Shown here piece after piece: positions 24,200-32,510 of a stretch of 64,000 nucleotides of DNA. The translations under genes were made by a program, and so were the position numbers. The DNA is from Thalassobaculum sp. OXR-137. Lineage in GTDB: Bacteria; Pseudomonadota; Alphaproteobacteria; Thalassobaculales; Thalassobaculaceae. Position 1 is the stretch's first letter. The number at the start of each line of letters is the position of its first letter. The stretch spans positions 3,890,001-3,954,000 of the forward strand of contig NZ_CP139715.1 in the NCBI RefSeq assembly GCF_034377285.1. The letters are read 5' to 3'. The notes beneath the pieces were generated by a model, which saw only the letters and a list, made by a program, of their open reading frames with translations, did no database searches and was not told the DNA's origin.

Positions 24200-25168
24200 A
24201 TGGGATCGGCACGGGTGTTCATCGACGGCGAAGCGGGTACGACGGGTCTGCAGATCCGTGAGCGCCTGGTTGCCCGTCGCGACATCGACCTGATCTCCCT
24301 GGACGACGCCCAGCGCAAGGATGCCGGTGCGCGGCGCGACGCGCTGCATGCGGCCGACGTGGCCATCCTGTGCCTGCCGGACGACGCCGCCCGCGAGGCG
24401 GCGGCCTTGGCCGAAGGCTCGGGCACCAAGCTGATCGACGCCTCCACCGCCCACCGCACCGACGACAACTGGGTCTACGGTTTCGCCGAATTCCGGTCCG
24501 GCCAGCGCGACGCGATCGTCGGCGCCACGCGGATCTCCAACCCGGGCTGCTATCCGACCGGCGCGATCGCCATCCTGGCGCCGCTGGTCGGCGCCGGCCT
24601 GCTGCCGGTCGAGTACCCGGTCACGATCAACGCGGTCTCCGGCTATACCGGCGGCGGCAAGGCGCTGATCGCGCGTTATGAATCCACGGGCACGTCCGGC
24701 TACAAGCCCGATCCGTTCTGGCAGTACGGGCTGACCCTGAACCACAAGCACGTCCCGGAGATCGCCCGCTGGTCCGGGCTCGGCCAGGCGCCGATCTTCC
24801 AGCCGTCGGTGGCGAACTACGCCCAGGGCATGCTGGTCAGCGTCCCCCTCGCCCTGTGGGCGATCCAGGGCGGGCCCAGTGCCGCGTCGCTGCACGAGAT
24901 TCTGCTGGCCCAGTACGAGGGCGCCCGCTTCGTGCGCGTCGCCCCGCTGGGCGAGGCCGAGGGCATGAAGGAGCTCGATCCGCAGGCGCTGAACGGCACC
25001 AACATGCTGGAGATCTTCGTCTTCGCCGACGAGAAGACCGGCCGGGCGGTAATCACCGCGCGCCTGGACAATCTCGGCAAGGGCGCGTCGGGGGCGGCGG
25101 TGCAGAACATGAACCTACTGCTCGGCATGCCCGAGGATGCCGGCATCGAGGCGGCGGCCGCCGCCTGA
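24200..25168 (+). CDS. argC: N-acetyl-gamma-glutamyl-phosphate reductase
   Basis: NADPH-dependent reduction of N-acetylglutamyl phosphate in arginine synthesis. 322 residues from ATG 24200, chosen because GGAGG lies directly upstream (ATG 24188 would overlap that site). Short N-terminal Rossmann region (FIDGEAGTTGLQI), catalytic Cys in NPGCYPTGAI, and LNHKHVPEI later in the chain. It is the shorter type-2 ArgC common in Alphaproteobacteria. No other arg gene is adjacent. Confidence 0.93.
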   Translation: MGSARVFIDGEAGTTGLQIRERLVARRDIDLISLDDAQRKDAGARRDALHAADVAILCLPDDAAREAAALAEGSGTKLIDASTAHRTDDNWVYGFAEFRSGQRDAIVGATRISNPGCYPTGAIAILAPLVGAGLLPVEYPVTINAVSGYTGGGKALIARYESTGTSGYKPDPFWQYGLTLNHKHVPEIARWSGLGQAPIFQPSVANYAQGMLVSVPLALWAIQGGPSAASLHEILLAQYEGARFVRVAPLGEAEGMKELDPQALNGTNMLEIFVFADEKTGRAVITARLDNLGKGASGAAVQNMNLLLGMPEDAGIEAAAAA

Positions 25169-25181
25169 AGAGGCCTTTCCC

Positions 25182-25517
25182 ATGTGGGTCAATGACGGCC
25201 AGGACCCGATCTACGCCGCCTTCTGGCGCTCGCTGGTCCTGTTCCTGGCCGTCGTTCTCGTGCTGATGCTGGCGCAGGTGGCGCCGGTCTTCCTGGAGGG
25301 CCGGTTCGGCGGGACGTCCGCGCTGGGCTACCTGCTGGTCTACCTGCTGGGCTTCCCGCTGATCGCCATCGCCGTCTCCGCCCTGTCGGCGGCGGTGTTC
25401 TACGGCATTCCGGCGGTGCGCCGGCTGACCGGGCGGATGCCCTACCCGGTCCTGCTGCTGCAGCCGCTGCACATGGCGTCCGGCGCGGTGTTCTTCCTGC
25501 TGTTCGTGCGCCCCTGA
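25182..25517 (+). CDS. Small membrane protein of unknown function
   Basis: 111 residues from ATG 25182, 13 bp after argC. Three hydrophobic segments (about 17-37, 48-75 and 89-109) are separated by short charged loops, so it is an inner-membrane protein. No motif recognised. Possibly co-transcribed with argC. A hairpin at 25552-25583 follows. Confidence 0.65.
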   Translation: MWVNDGQDPIYAAFWRSLVLFLAVVLVLMLAQVAPVFLEGRFGGTSALGYLLVYLLGFPLIAIAVSALSAAVFYGIPAVRRLTGRMPYPVLLLQPLHMASGAVFFLLFVRP

Positions 25518-25551
25518 CCCGAGCCCCGCACTCTGCCCCAGAAACGCGAAC

Positions 25552-25583
25552 GGCCCTCCCTCCCGTCGCCGGGAAGAAGGGCC
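25552..25583. terminator. Hairpin between convergent genes, probable bidirectional terminator
   Basis: GGCCCTCCCTCCCG (25552-25565), loop TCGC, CGGGAAGAAGGGCC (25570-25583): a long stem with a small internal mismatch, placed between the membrane protein gene and the convergent gcrA. Confidence 0.6.
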
Positions 25584-25605
25584 GGTAGCGCGACTGCCCG
25601 CTCGG

Positions 25606-26016
25606 TCAGGCAGCGCTGCTTTTCGACGTGTCCTTCTCGCGCACCGAGGTATAGGCGACCGAGCAGTGCTGGGAGCAGTACGGCCGCCCCGGCTCGACGG
25701 TGGAGCCGCAGAAGCTAAAATTGTCGGTCTTCGGATCGCCGATCGGCCAGGAGCAGGTGTTGCGGTCCCACTGCTCCAGGGTGAGCGGCACGGCGCGGCG
25801 GCGCTGGATCGGGCGGTCGTCCGGCTTCGGATTGGCGCTGCGCACGATCGGCGACTGGCGCTTCGGCAGGCCCATGCGGTGCACCTTGCCGACCACCGCG
25901 TTGCGCGACACGCCCAGTTTCAGGCCGATCTGGGTGATCGACAGCCCCTCGCCCCACAGGGCCTTCAACTGCTCAAGGCGCTCGTCGGTCCACACGCTCT
26001 GCGAATTGTCGCCCAT
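25606..26016 (-). CDS. gcrA: Cell-cycle regulator GcrA
   Basis: 136 residues. The N-terminal DNA-binding part (WTDERLEQLKALWGEGLSIT, then LGVSRNAVVGKVHRMGLP) and a C-terminal Cys-containing part with CSWPIGDP and FCG are those of alphaproteobacterial GcrA. GcrA binds RNA polymerase sigma-70 and activates promoters carrying CcrM-methylated GANTC sites. The upstream region holds an unusual cluster of GANTC sites (26059-26345), so the gene itself may respond to the methylation state. Confidence 0.93.
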   Translation of the reverse strand: MGDNSQSVWTDERLEQLKALWGEGLSITQIGLKLGVSRNAVVGKVHRMGLPKRQSPIVRSANPKPDDRPIQRRRAVPLTLEQWDRNTCSWPIGDPKTDNFSFCGSTVEPGRPYCSQHCSVAYTSVREKDTSKSSAA

Positions 26017-26347
26017 TTATCCCTCCTTGCCGGCCGGTCCAGGGCGAACGGTCGGAGCGACTCGTTTCACCCACATGTAGTGGCTAACTGGCAAGAGGCT
26101 ACGGGATCTGGGGTAGGGTCACAAGGGCGTTCACCAGATCTCGCGAAGAATGCTGTGGATAACACTAGAACTTGTTGATTCGCCGCGACTCGTTGGGTGC
26201 CCTGCCCCGGCGCCGAAACGACTCCGGGAAGGAATCGGAGCCCGGTTTCCATAGCACGATTCGCGAATCGCCCGGAGCGTTAATCCGGGCGATCGGGTTG
26301 TAAGTCTCTGGAAGAGTGTGGATTTCCGGTCGACGGGGCCGAGTCGC
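26017..26347. promoter_or_regulatory. gcrA upstream region with eight GANTC methylation sites
   Basis: GANTC occurs at 26059, 26177, 26187, 26220, 26232, 26258, 26265 and 26341. Two of these form the palindrome GATTCGCGAATC (26258-26269). Roughly one would be expected in this length by chance. CcrM methylates GANTC, and GcrA acts on such promoters, so cell-cycle-dependent control of gcrA is likely. No coding region is visible here. Confidence 0.65.
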
Positions 26348-27322
26348 TCAGCCGCGCGAGACCGCCACCTTCGGCGCCGCCAGGCGGCGGTTGCGCTCCC
26401 GGATCAGGTAGTCGACCAGGGCCTGGGGCGCGGACACGCCGGCCGCCGCCTCGGCGTCCGGATTGTAGTTGGTGTTGGTGTTCACATCGTAGACGAACGG
26501 CCGCCCCTGGGCGTCGCGGGCGAACTCCACCCCGGCGATGTCGATGCCGGCCTCCACCAGGAAGCGCTCGATGGACGCCTGGAAATCCTTCTCCAGGGCG
26601 TTCTCGACCACGGTGAAGACCGGGCCGCCGGTGGCTTCCGCCTCGTCCGGCGCGCAGACATCGGCCGGGCACAGCTCGAAGGTGCCGCCGGTATCGATGC
26701 GCACGGCGTAGAACAGCTTGCCGCCGATGAACTCGGCCCGGGTGACGCTGCCGTCCGTCGTGGCGATGTAGTCCTGCAGCAGGGTGATGCCGTCGATCGA
26801 GCCCTGCAGGGTGCCGGATGCCGCCCGCTCGACCACCTCACGCGCGTCCTCGAAGAGCTGGATGCCGAGGCCCTTGCCGCCCCGGTTCGGCTTCACGATG
26901 ACCGGCCCCTCGCCCCACAGCTTGGCGGCCTCGGCCACCTTGGCGTCGCCCAGGGCGGCGACGGTGCGCGGCACCGGCACGCCGGCGCGCTTCAGCTTGG
27001 CGAGCTGGGCCGCCTTGTTGACCTCAAGCGAGATGGCGCCCGAGCCGTTGATCACCGGCCGGCCATGGGCCTCCAGCCAGGCGATGACGGCTGCGGCGTA
27101 TTCGGGGGAGTAGCGGTGGCCGCGGCTATGGGCCGACGCGCTCATGCGGTTGTAGAACAGGCCCGCCGGCGGCTCGGCCGCCAGATCGATGGCGCCATCC
27201 GACAGGTCGAGATCGACGAACGCCTCGCCGCGCGCCGCGAAGGCCCGCGCGAAGGGCGGCAGCCATTCCGGGTTCTCGTGAATTACGTGGATCGGATGCT
27301 CAGGGATCATGTGGTCGATCAT
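26348..27322 (-). CDS. ATP-grasp ligase, RimK-like
   Basis: 324 residues from ATG 27322, chosen for the GGGAGG site 8 nt upstream (ATG 27310 is an alternative). The ATP-grasp fold is shown by VIVKPNRGGKGLGIQLF in the middle and by GVEFARDAQGRPFVYDVNTN near the C-terminus, whose acidic/Asn residues bind Mg-ATP. Such enzymes join a carboxylate to an amine; the substrates here are unknown. It is the last gene of a leftward group with the shikimate-dehydrogenase-like, HEPN-like and DUF849 genes. Confidence 0.82.
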   Translation of the reverse strand: MIDHMIPEHPIHVIHENPEWLPPFARAFAARGEAFVDLDLSDGAIDLAAEPPAGLFYNRMSASAHSRGHRYSPEYAAAVIAWLEAHGRPVINGSGAISLEVNKAAQLAKLKRAGVPVPRTVAALGDAKVAEAAKLWGEGPVIVKPNRGGKGLGIQLFEDAREVVERAASGTLQGSIDGITLLQDYIATTDGSVTRAEFIGGKLFYAVRIDTGGTFELCPADVCAPDEAEATGGPVFTVVENALEKDFQASIERFLVEAGIDIAGVEFARDAQGRPFVYDVNTNTNYNPDAEAAAGVSAPQALVDYLIRERNRRLAAPKVAVSRG

Positions 27323-27483
27323 CGCGGGCCCTCCCAAATCCTGTGGCGCCCGTTCGGGCTCGCCAAGAAATGGGACACTGCCGCGCGGCCGCAACCGCCC
27401 GGAACCGGAAAGCCGGGAAGCGGTTTAATGCCTCCCGGGCGTCAATTAATTTGCCTTCCGGGTCGAGGGCCGGACGGGCGCCG

Positions 27484-28299
27484 TCAATCGGGCAGCGGAC
27501 AGCCCATGAAGGCGCCGATCAGCTTGATCTGCTCGTCCAGCATCGGCTTGCCGAAATAGATCGGATGGCCCTTGGCCTCGGCCTGTTTCAGCAGCTCGGT
27601 ATGCACCGGGGTCATGATGATCTCGCTGACCGCCGTGCCGGGGCTGAGCTTCGACACGTCGACCGGCAGCGCGTCGCCGTCGTGCAGGCCGAGCGAGGTG
27701 GTGTTGATCACCACGTCATAGCCCGCCGGATCCGCATCCGCCGCCACGCCGCTCACCCTGGTGTTCGGGAACGCCGCGTTGACACGCCGGCCCAGGGCTT
27801 CGGCCTTGGAGACCGTGCGGTTGGCGATGGCGATCTCCGCCGCCCCGGCCTCGGCCACGGAAAAGGCGATCGACATCCCTGCCCCGCCGGCCCCGAGCTG
27901 GAGCACGCGTCTGCCGGTGAAGTCGAAACCGGCCTTCTGCATGCCGGTGACGTAGCCCTTGCCGTCGAAATTGTCGCCCAGCATGCGGCCGTCCTCGGTG
28001 AAGCGGATGGCGTTGACCGAGCCGACCCGTTCGCCGCCGGCGGCGAGTTCGTCGCACAGCTCGGCCATCGCCACCTTGTGCGGCACCGTGACGGTGAGGC
28101 CGTGGAAGTTGCGGGTGACCTTGAGCGCGGCGACGACGGTGGCCAGGTCTTCCGGCTTCACGTCGAGCGGCACCAGCACCGCGTCGATCCCCGCCGCCTC
28201 ATAGGCCGCGTTGAACACCTGCGGGGCGCGCACATGGTCGGTGGGGTGGGCAAGAATGCCGTAGACGGCCGTCTTGCCCGTGATGTTGAGGGTCGGCAT
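27484..28299 (-). CDS. Shikimate dehydrogenase-family protein (AroE paralogue)
   Basis: 271 residues. N-terminal substrate domain with GILAHPTDHVRAPQVFN and GLTVTVPHK (catalytic Lys). NADP domain with LGAGGAGMS and IANRTVSKAEAL; NTTSLGLHDGD is also typical. The GILAHPTDHVRAP sequence differs from the GxPIxHSxSP of true AroE, so it is probably a paralogue acting on another substrate, as in catabolic shikimate/quinate dehydrogenases. Its ribosome-binding site overlaps the stop of the AT-rich gene upstream. Confidence 0.82.
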   Translation of the reverse strand: MPTLNITGKTAVYGILAHPTDHVRAPQVFNAAYEAAGIDAVLVPLDVKPEDLATVVAALKVTRNFHGLTVTVPHKVAMAELCDELAAGGERVGSVNAIRFTEDGRMLGDNFDGKGYVTGMQKAGFDFTGRRVLQLGAGGAGMSIAFSVAEAGAAEIAIANRTVSKAEALGRRVNAAFPNTRVSGVAADADPAGYDVVINTTSLGLHDGDALPVDVSKLSPGTAVSEIIMTPVHTELLKQAEAKGHPIYFGKPMLDEQIKLIGAFMGCPLPD

Positions 28300-28307
28300 G
28301 TTTCTTC

Positions 28308-29237
28308 CTACCGGTCGTGAACAATAATCTGGGTAAATCGCTGTAAGGACTCAACGAATTGGTTACTCATAGCAATCCCCTCTAGACTCCTATAGTGACT
28401 TTCGGCCGATCCTCCACGAGCCTGTTCAGCAGAAAGCTCGGCAGCACTATCTCTAAGTGCATACCATGCAGCTATCGTTTTATCGAACCACTCTAAAGTA
28501 CCTTCCGTGCAATGGCCCCTTAATTCTGATATTGTACATTCAATATCTTGGGTAATTTGACTATATCGTTCATTTGCCTCAATATTCATTTGGGACTGAT
28601 TTTTTCCCCAATCTTTCCAAAGATATATACCAGAAATTACGGTCACAGCCTCCGATAGAGACTCACATTCACGACAGTGCACCATCACTTCATCTAAAGA
28701 AACACTAATAGAATTTGGATTTTCATGAACGATAATATGCCTCCAAGAAAATAGTTCTCTCACCGATTTAAATATTGATTTCTTATCGAAATCAGAAATA
28801 TGTCCATGCTCTTGAACTTGTTTTAACCCTTCATCAAAGGAAAATCCCCACAATGTTTCAAGCTTTTCGATCCCAGCTTCGACAGACGAGATATTTGATC
28901 CGTACGCCGCGATATCCCCAAGACTAATTCTATTAGATCCGATATCTACTACAGTTTCATAATTGAACTTTACGTCATGAAAAACTGGAACAGCCCTAAG
29001 TCTAATTTCATCATTTAAATCAATTAAATCTCTAATTAGGGATCGAATAACTATTTCAAATGCAGAGATTGATTGAACAACAGCAAATTTCTTACGCGCG
29101 GAATCGAGATGTTCGCTATTCACTTCCTCATTCAATACTAAATTTATTTCATAAAATAACGAATTGGCGAGAGGGCAGAAGCGCACTCCTTCGGCTCTCT
29201 CCTTTTGTTCAAAAATCCGCTCGAAGCGCGATGCCAT
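28308..29237 (-). CDS. AT-rich HEPN-like protein inserted in an operon
   Basis: 309 residues. The DNA is strikingly AT-rich with codons such as ATA, AGA and TTA that neighbours avoid, so it is recently acquired. The protein is helical. Near the centre WR166HIIVH171EN matches the RxxxxH motif of HEPN-fold ribonucleases, preceded by the helix KSIFKSVRELFS, as in HEPN domains. N-terminal helices (FAVVQSISAFEIVIRSLIRD) resemble HEPN-type apo/anchor regions. No nucleotidyltransferase or antitoxin partner is adjacent. It lies 23 bp after the DUF849 gene and 8 bp before the AroE-like gene on the same strand. A phage-defence or toxin role is inference. Confidence 0.6.
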   Translation of the reverse strand: MASRFERIFEQKERAEGVRFCPLANSLFYEINLVLNEEVNSEHLDSARKKFAVVQSISAFEIVIRSLIRDLIDLNDEIRLRAVPVFHDVKFNYETVVDIGSNRISLGDIAAYGSNISSVEAGIEKLETLWGFSFDEGLKQVQEHGHISDFDKKSIFKSVRELFSWRHIIVHENPNSISVSLDEVMVHCRECESLSEAVTVISGIYLWKDWGKNQSQMNIEANERYSQITQDIECTISELRGHCTEGTLEWFDKTIAAWYALRDSAAELSAEQARGGSAESHYRSLEGIAMSNQFVESLQRFTQIIVHDR

Positions 29238-29260
29238 CGAACCCTACGGTTTTCTCTTTC

Positions 29261-30196
29261 TCAGAAGTTCACCATGTCGCCGCCCTTGAGCGCCAGCATC
29301 TCGCGGGCCTCTTTCGGGGTGGCGACTTCGAGGCTCAGCTCCTCGATGATCCGGCGGATCTTGGCGACCTGCTCGGCGTTCGACTTGGCGAGCTGGCCCT
29401 TGCCGATGAACAGGCTGTCCTCCAGGCCGACGCGGACGTTGCCGCCGTTGATCGCCGCCATGGTGGTGAAGTTCATCTGGTGCCGCCCGGCCGCCAGGAC
29501 CGACCAGTTGTACTGGTCGCCGAACAGCTTGTCGGCGGTGCGCTTCATGAACATCAGGTTCTCCGGATCGGCGCCGATGCCGCCGAGAATGCCGAAGATC
29601 GTCTGCACGAAGAGCGGCGGCTTCACCAGCCCGCGGTCGAGGAAATGGGCCAGATTGTACAGGTGGCCGACATCGTAGCACTCGTACTCGAACTTCACGC
29701 CGTGGCCTTCGCCCAGCTCCTTAAGAACATACTCAATGTCCTTGAAGGTGTTCCGGAAAATGAAGTCGCGGCTGTTCTCCAGGAACTTCGGCTCCCACTC
29801 GTGCTGGAAGTCCTTCATCTTGTCCAGGATCGGGAACAGGCCGAAATTCATCGAGCCCATGTTGAGCGAGGTCATCTCCGGGCTGGCCGCCACGGCCGCC
29901 GCCAGACGCTCCTCCAGGGTCATGCCGTGACCGCCGCCGGTGGTGATGTTCACCACCGCGTCGGAGTTCTGCTTGATGCGCGGCAGGAACTCCATGAACG
30001 CCTTGGGGTCCGGGGTCGGGCTGCCGTCGGGATTGCGGGCGTGCAGGTGCAGGATGGAGGCGCCGGCCTCGGCCGCGTCGATGGCCTGCTGGGCGACCTC
30101 GTCGGCGGTGATCGGCAGGTGCGGACTCATGGTCGGGGTGTGGATCGACCCGGTCACCGCACACGTGATGATCACCTTGTTCTGCTTCGCCGCCAT
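29261..30196 (-). CDS. BKACE-family beta-keto acid cleavage enzyme (DUF849)
   Basis: 311 residues. TIM-barrel members condense a beta-keto acid with acetyl-CoA to give acetoacetate and a CoA ester; the founding enzyme cleaves 3-keto-5-aminohexanoate in lysine fermentation. Visible family features are IITCAVTGSIHTPTMSPHLP, AAEAGASILHLHARNPDG (Zn-binding HxH), INITTGGG-type VVNITTGGGHGMTLEERL and GNVRVGLEDSLF. First gene of the leftward group with the AroE paralogue and ATP-grasp genes, suggesting a shared catabolic role. Substrate unknown. Confidence 0.88.
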   Translation of the reverse strand: MAAKQNKVIITCAVTGSIHTPTMSPHLPITADEVAQQAIDAAEAGASILHLHARNPDGSPTPDPKAFMEFLPRIKQNSDAVVNITTGGGHGMTLEERLAAAVAASPEMTSLNMGSMNFGLFPILDKMKDFQHEWEPKFLENSRDFIFRNTFKDIEYVLKELGEGHGVKFEYECYDVGHLYNLAHFLDRGLVKPPLFVQTIFGILGGIGADPENLMFMKRTADKLFGDQYNWSVLAAGRHQMNFTTMAAINGGNVRVGLEDSLFIGKGQLAKSNAEQVAKIRRIIEELSLEVATPKEAREMLALKGGDMVNF

Positions 30197-30390
30197 GGTT
30201 TCCTCCGTCTGACCGGCTTCTCGTTATCGGGCGCTACGGTAGCGGTTCGCGCTGGGGTGTCAAAGCCCTGCAAGCGCGGGTGGCGACATGTCCCCAAACA
30301 ATTTGCGACGGATATCCGAAAGCCCCTCGTTATGGGTCGTACAGGTGGCCACCTGATCCGATATCAGCCCCCCTCACGGAGACATCCAAG

Positions 30391-30864
30391 ATGACCACCC
30401 GTATCAAAGCCCTCGCCCTCGCCGCGGCTCTCGGGACGGCGGTGATCGCCCCGACCTTCGCCCATGCCGCCGCCGACGGTCAGAAGGGTCCGGATCTCGC
30501 CCGCATGCAGGAACGCATGATGCAGCGGTTCAACGAGATCGACACCGACAAGGACGGCAAGGTCAACGCCGCCGACCTGCGGGCCTACCGGGTCGCCAAG
30601 TTCACGGCCGCCGACGCCAACGGCGACGGCAAGCTGAGCGTGGACGAGTTGAAGACCATGGGCTTCGCCAAGAAGCGCGAGGTCAACCTGGAGCGCATGG
30701 TCGCCTGGTTCGACACCGACGGCGACGGCATGATCGGCGCCTCCGAGCTCCCCGCCCGCGAGGCCGGCCTGTTCATGATGCTCGACCGCGACGGCGACGG
30801 GATCGTCACCGCCGAGGACGTGATGTCGGCGAAGCCGCCCCATCACGGCGCGCCGAAGAAATAA
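30391..30864 (+). CDS. Periplasmic EF-hand protein with four calcium-binding loops
   Basis: 157 residues from ATG 30391. Signal peptide to about residue 27 (FAHAA). Four canonical 12-residue loops start at residues 51 (DTDKDGKVNAAD), 75 (DANGDGKLSVDE), 108 (DTDGDGMIGASE) and 132 (DRDGDGIVTAED), so it should bind calcium in the periplasm. It lies 45 bp upstream of an ECF sigma factor gene, with which it may form one regulated unit. Confidence 0.85.
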   Translation: MTTRIKALALAAALGTAVIAPTFAHAAADGQKGPDLARMQERMMQRFNEIDTDKDGKVNAADLRAYRVAKFTAADANGDGKLSVDELKTMGFAKKREVNLERMVAWFDTDGDGMIGASELPAREAGLFMMLDRDGDGIVTAEDVMSAKPPHHGAPKK

Positions 30865-30909
30865 GATACGCTTCCTTGAGACCCTGAACGCAGCACGGGA
30901 GGCGGCAGT

Positions 30910-31482
30910 TTGACGGATCACACCCAGGAGGACCCGGATGCGGCGCTCATGCCGCGGGTCGCCGACGGGGATTCGGCCGCCTTCCGCCTGCTGGTGGACC
31001 GCCATGCGGACCGCCTGCTCGGCTTCGCCCAGCGCATGCTGGGCGACCGGGCGACCGCGGAGGACGTGGTGCAGGACACCTATCTCTCTCTCTGGCGCAA
31101 GGCCGGCGACTGGACGCCCCAGGCGCGGGTCTCCACCTGGCTCTACCGGGTGGCCCGCAACGCCGCGCTGGACCGGCTGCGCCGCCTCAAACCGACCGTG
31201 GACCCGGACGACGTGACCCTGATCGACAGCGGCCCCGCCCCGGATCGCAGGCTCCACGACGAAGCGACCGCCGGCAAGGTGCGCGCCGCCCTCGACGCCC
31301 TGCCCGAGCGCCAGCGCGCCGCCATCGTGCTGGTCCATTACGAAGGCCTCTCCGGGGCCGACGCCTCCGCCGCCCTCGACATCTCCGTCGAGGCCCTCGA
31401 ATCGCTGCTGGCCCGGGGACGCCGGTCCCTGCGCCAGGCGCTGGAAGGCCAGCGCGCCGAACTGTTGGGAGAAACCCGATGA
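30910..31482 (+). CDS. ECF-family RNA polymerase sigma factor
   Basis: 190 residues from TTG 30910 (GGGAGG site upstream). Region 2 contains LVDRHADRLLGFAQRMLGDR and AEDVVQDTYLSLWRKAGDW, and region 4 contains DALPERQRAAIVLVHYEGLS, the standard ECF layout. Its stop overlaps the following putative anti-sigma gene by 4 bp. The cluster with an EF-hand protein and a periplasmic metal-sensor-like protein suggests that metal or envelope signals are relayed by this sigma factor. Confidence 0.9.
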   Translation: MTDHTQEDPDAALMPRVADGDSAAFRLLVDRHADRLLGFAQRMLGDRATAEDVVQDTYLSLWRKAGDWTPQARVSTWLYRVARNAALDRLRRLKPTVDPDDVTLIDSGPAPDRRLHDEATAGKVRAALDALPERQRAAIVLVHYEGLSGADASAALDISVEALESLLARGRRSLRQALEGQRAELLGETR

Positions 31483-31955
31483 CACAGAGCAACGTGACCA
31501 AGGCCCGGGTTCTGGCGCTGGTGGAGGCCTATGGCGGCGATCCCGCCCGCTGGCCGGAGCGCGACCGAGAAGCGGCCGTCGCCCTGCTGTCCGGCGACCG
31601 GGAGCTGGCGCGGGCCGCCGACGACGCGCGCAGCCTGGACATGATGCTCGACACCCTGCCGGTGCCGCAGCCGAGCCCGGCCCTGCGGGTCGCGCTGAAG
31701 GACATCCCGGAGCGCGGCCATCCGCTGCTGGAGCTGGTCGCCGGCTGGTTCGGCCTGTGGCGTCCGGCCGCCGGGCTCGCCGCCGCCGCCGTGCTCGGCG
31801 TCGTGCTGGGAGCGACCAACCCGACCCTACCCCTGCCCGGTTTCGAGGCCGCGTCGACCCTGGCGGCGGTCCAGGCGGCGCCGGAGGCCGAGACCGACAC
31901 TTACTCCCTGGCCGCCGCGTCCGCGGTGGGCTTCGCCAACCAGGACACGTTCTGA
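31479..31955 (+). CDS. Putative anti-sigma factor, membrane anchored
   Basis: 158 residues, overlapping the ECF gene by 4 bp. N-terminal cytoplasmic helices (VLALVEAYGGDPARWPERDR) are followed by a single hydrophobic segment at about 96-112 (AAGLAAAAVLGVVLGA) and a short periplasmic tail. Position and topology are those of anti-sigma factors for ECF partners. The zinc HxxxCxxC motif is absent, so it is not a ZAS-type anti-sigma. Confidence 0.7.
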   Translation: MTQSNVTKARVLALVEAYGGDPARWPERDREAAVALLSGDRELARAADDARSLDMMLDTLPVPQPSPALRVALKDIPERGHPLLELVAGWFGLWRPAAGLAAAAVLGVVLGATNPTLPLPGFEAASTLAAVQAAPEAETDTYSLAAASAVGFANQDTF

Positions 31956-31999
31956 GCCATGGCCGATATCCGCAAGACCGATCCGATCCGAGACCCGAC

Positions 32000-32488
32000 A
32001 TGACACGCACCCGCTGGCTAACCCTCCTCCTCCTCGCCTCCCTCGGGGTGAACCTGTTCATCGGCGGCCTCGCCATCGGCCGGTGGGTCGATCACGGCTG
32101 GGACGCCGAGGAGCGCTTCGAGCGCCCGCCGCCGCCCGACGGGCCGGGTCCGCGCTGGCTGCGCCGCATGGTCGGCGAGGAGGGCATGGATACGGTGCGC
32201 GAGGTCTGGCAGCGCCACGAGGGGGTCATCGATCCGCTGCGCCGCGACGCCGATGCCGCCCGCACTGCGGTGACCGACGCGCTCTCGGCCGAGCCCTTCG
32301 TGCGCGAGGAGTACGAGGAAGCCCTGGGGCGGATGCGCGCCGCGATGGATCGCATGGAGGTCGCGGTCCACGCGGCGATCACCGACGTGGTGACGTCGAT
32401 GACCGACGAGCAGCGCCACGCCTTCGCCGAGCGCGCCCGCGCCTGGGCCGACAAACACTGCGGCCCACCCCCGCCGCCCAAGGAGTGA
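32000..32488 (+). CDS. Periplasmic heavy-metal-sensor-like protein (CnrR/CpxP-type helical fold)
   Basis: 162 residues from ATG 32000. An N-terminal hydrophobic helix (WLTLLLLASLGVNLFIGGLA) leads to a periplasmic part of long helices with many Arg/Glu residues and RRMVGEEGMDTVREV, then MTDEQRHAFAERARAW near the end, resembling Metal_resist/Spy-like proteins. It follows the anti-sigma gene by 44 bp. CnrR-type sensors are anti-sigma partners, so this is probably the signal-sensing member of the ECF module. The metal ligand is not established. Confidence 0.68.
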   Translation: MTRTRWLTLLLLASLGVNLFIGGLAIGRWVDHGWDAEERFERPPPPDGPGPRWLRRMVGEEGMDTVREVWQRHEGVIDPLRRDADAARTAVTDALSAEPFVREEYEEALGRMRAAMDRMEVAVHAAITDVVTSMTDEQRHAFAERARAWADKHCGPPPPPKE

Positions 32489-32510
32489 CAGGAGCTATCG
32501 GCACGCGCCG

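Noticed and set aside
24020..24895. Leftward 291-codon frame opposite argC
   Set aside because: Shadow of argC, which has the catalytic NPGCYPTG motif and a good ribosome-binding site.
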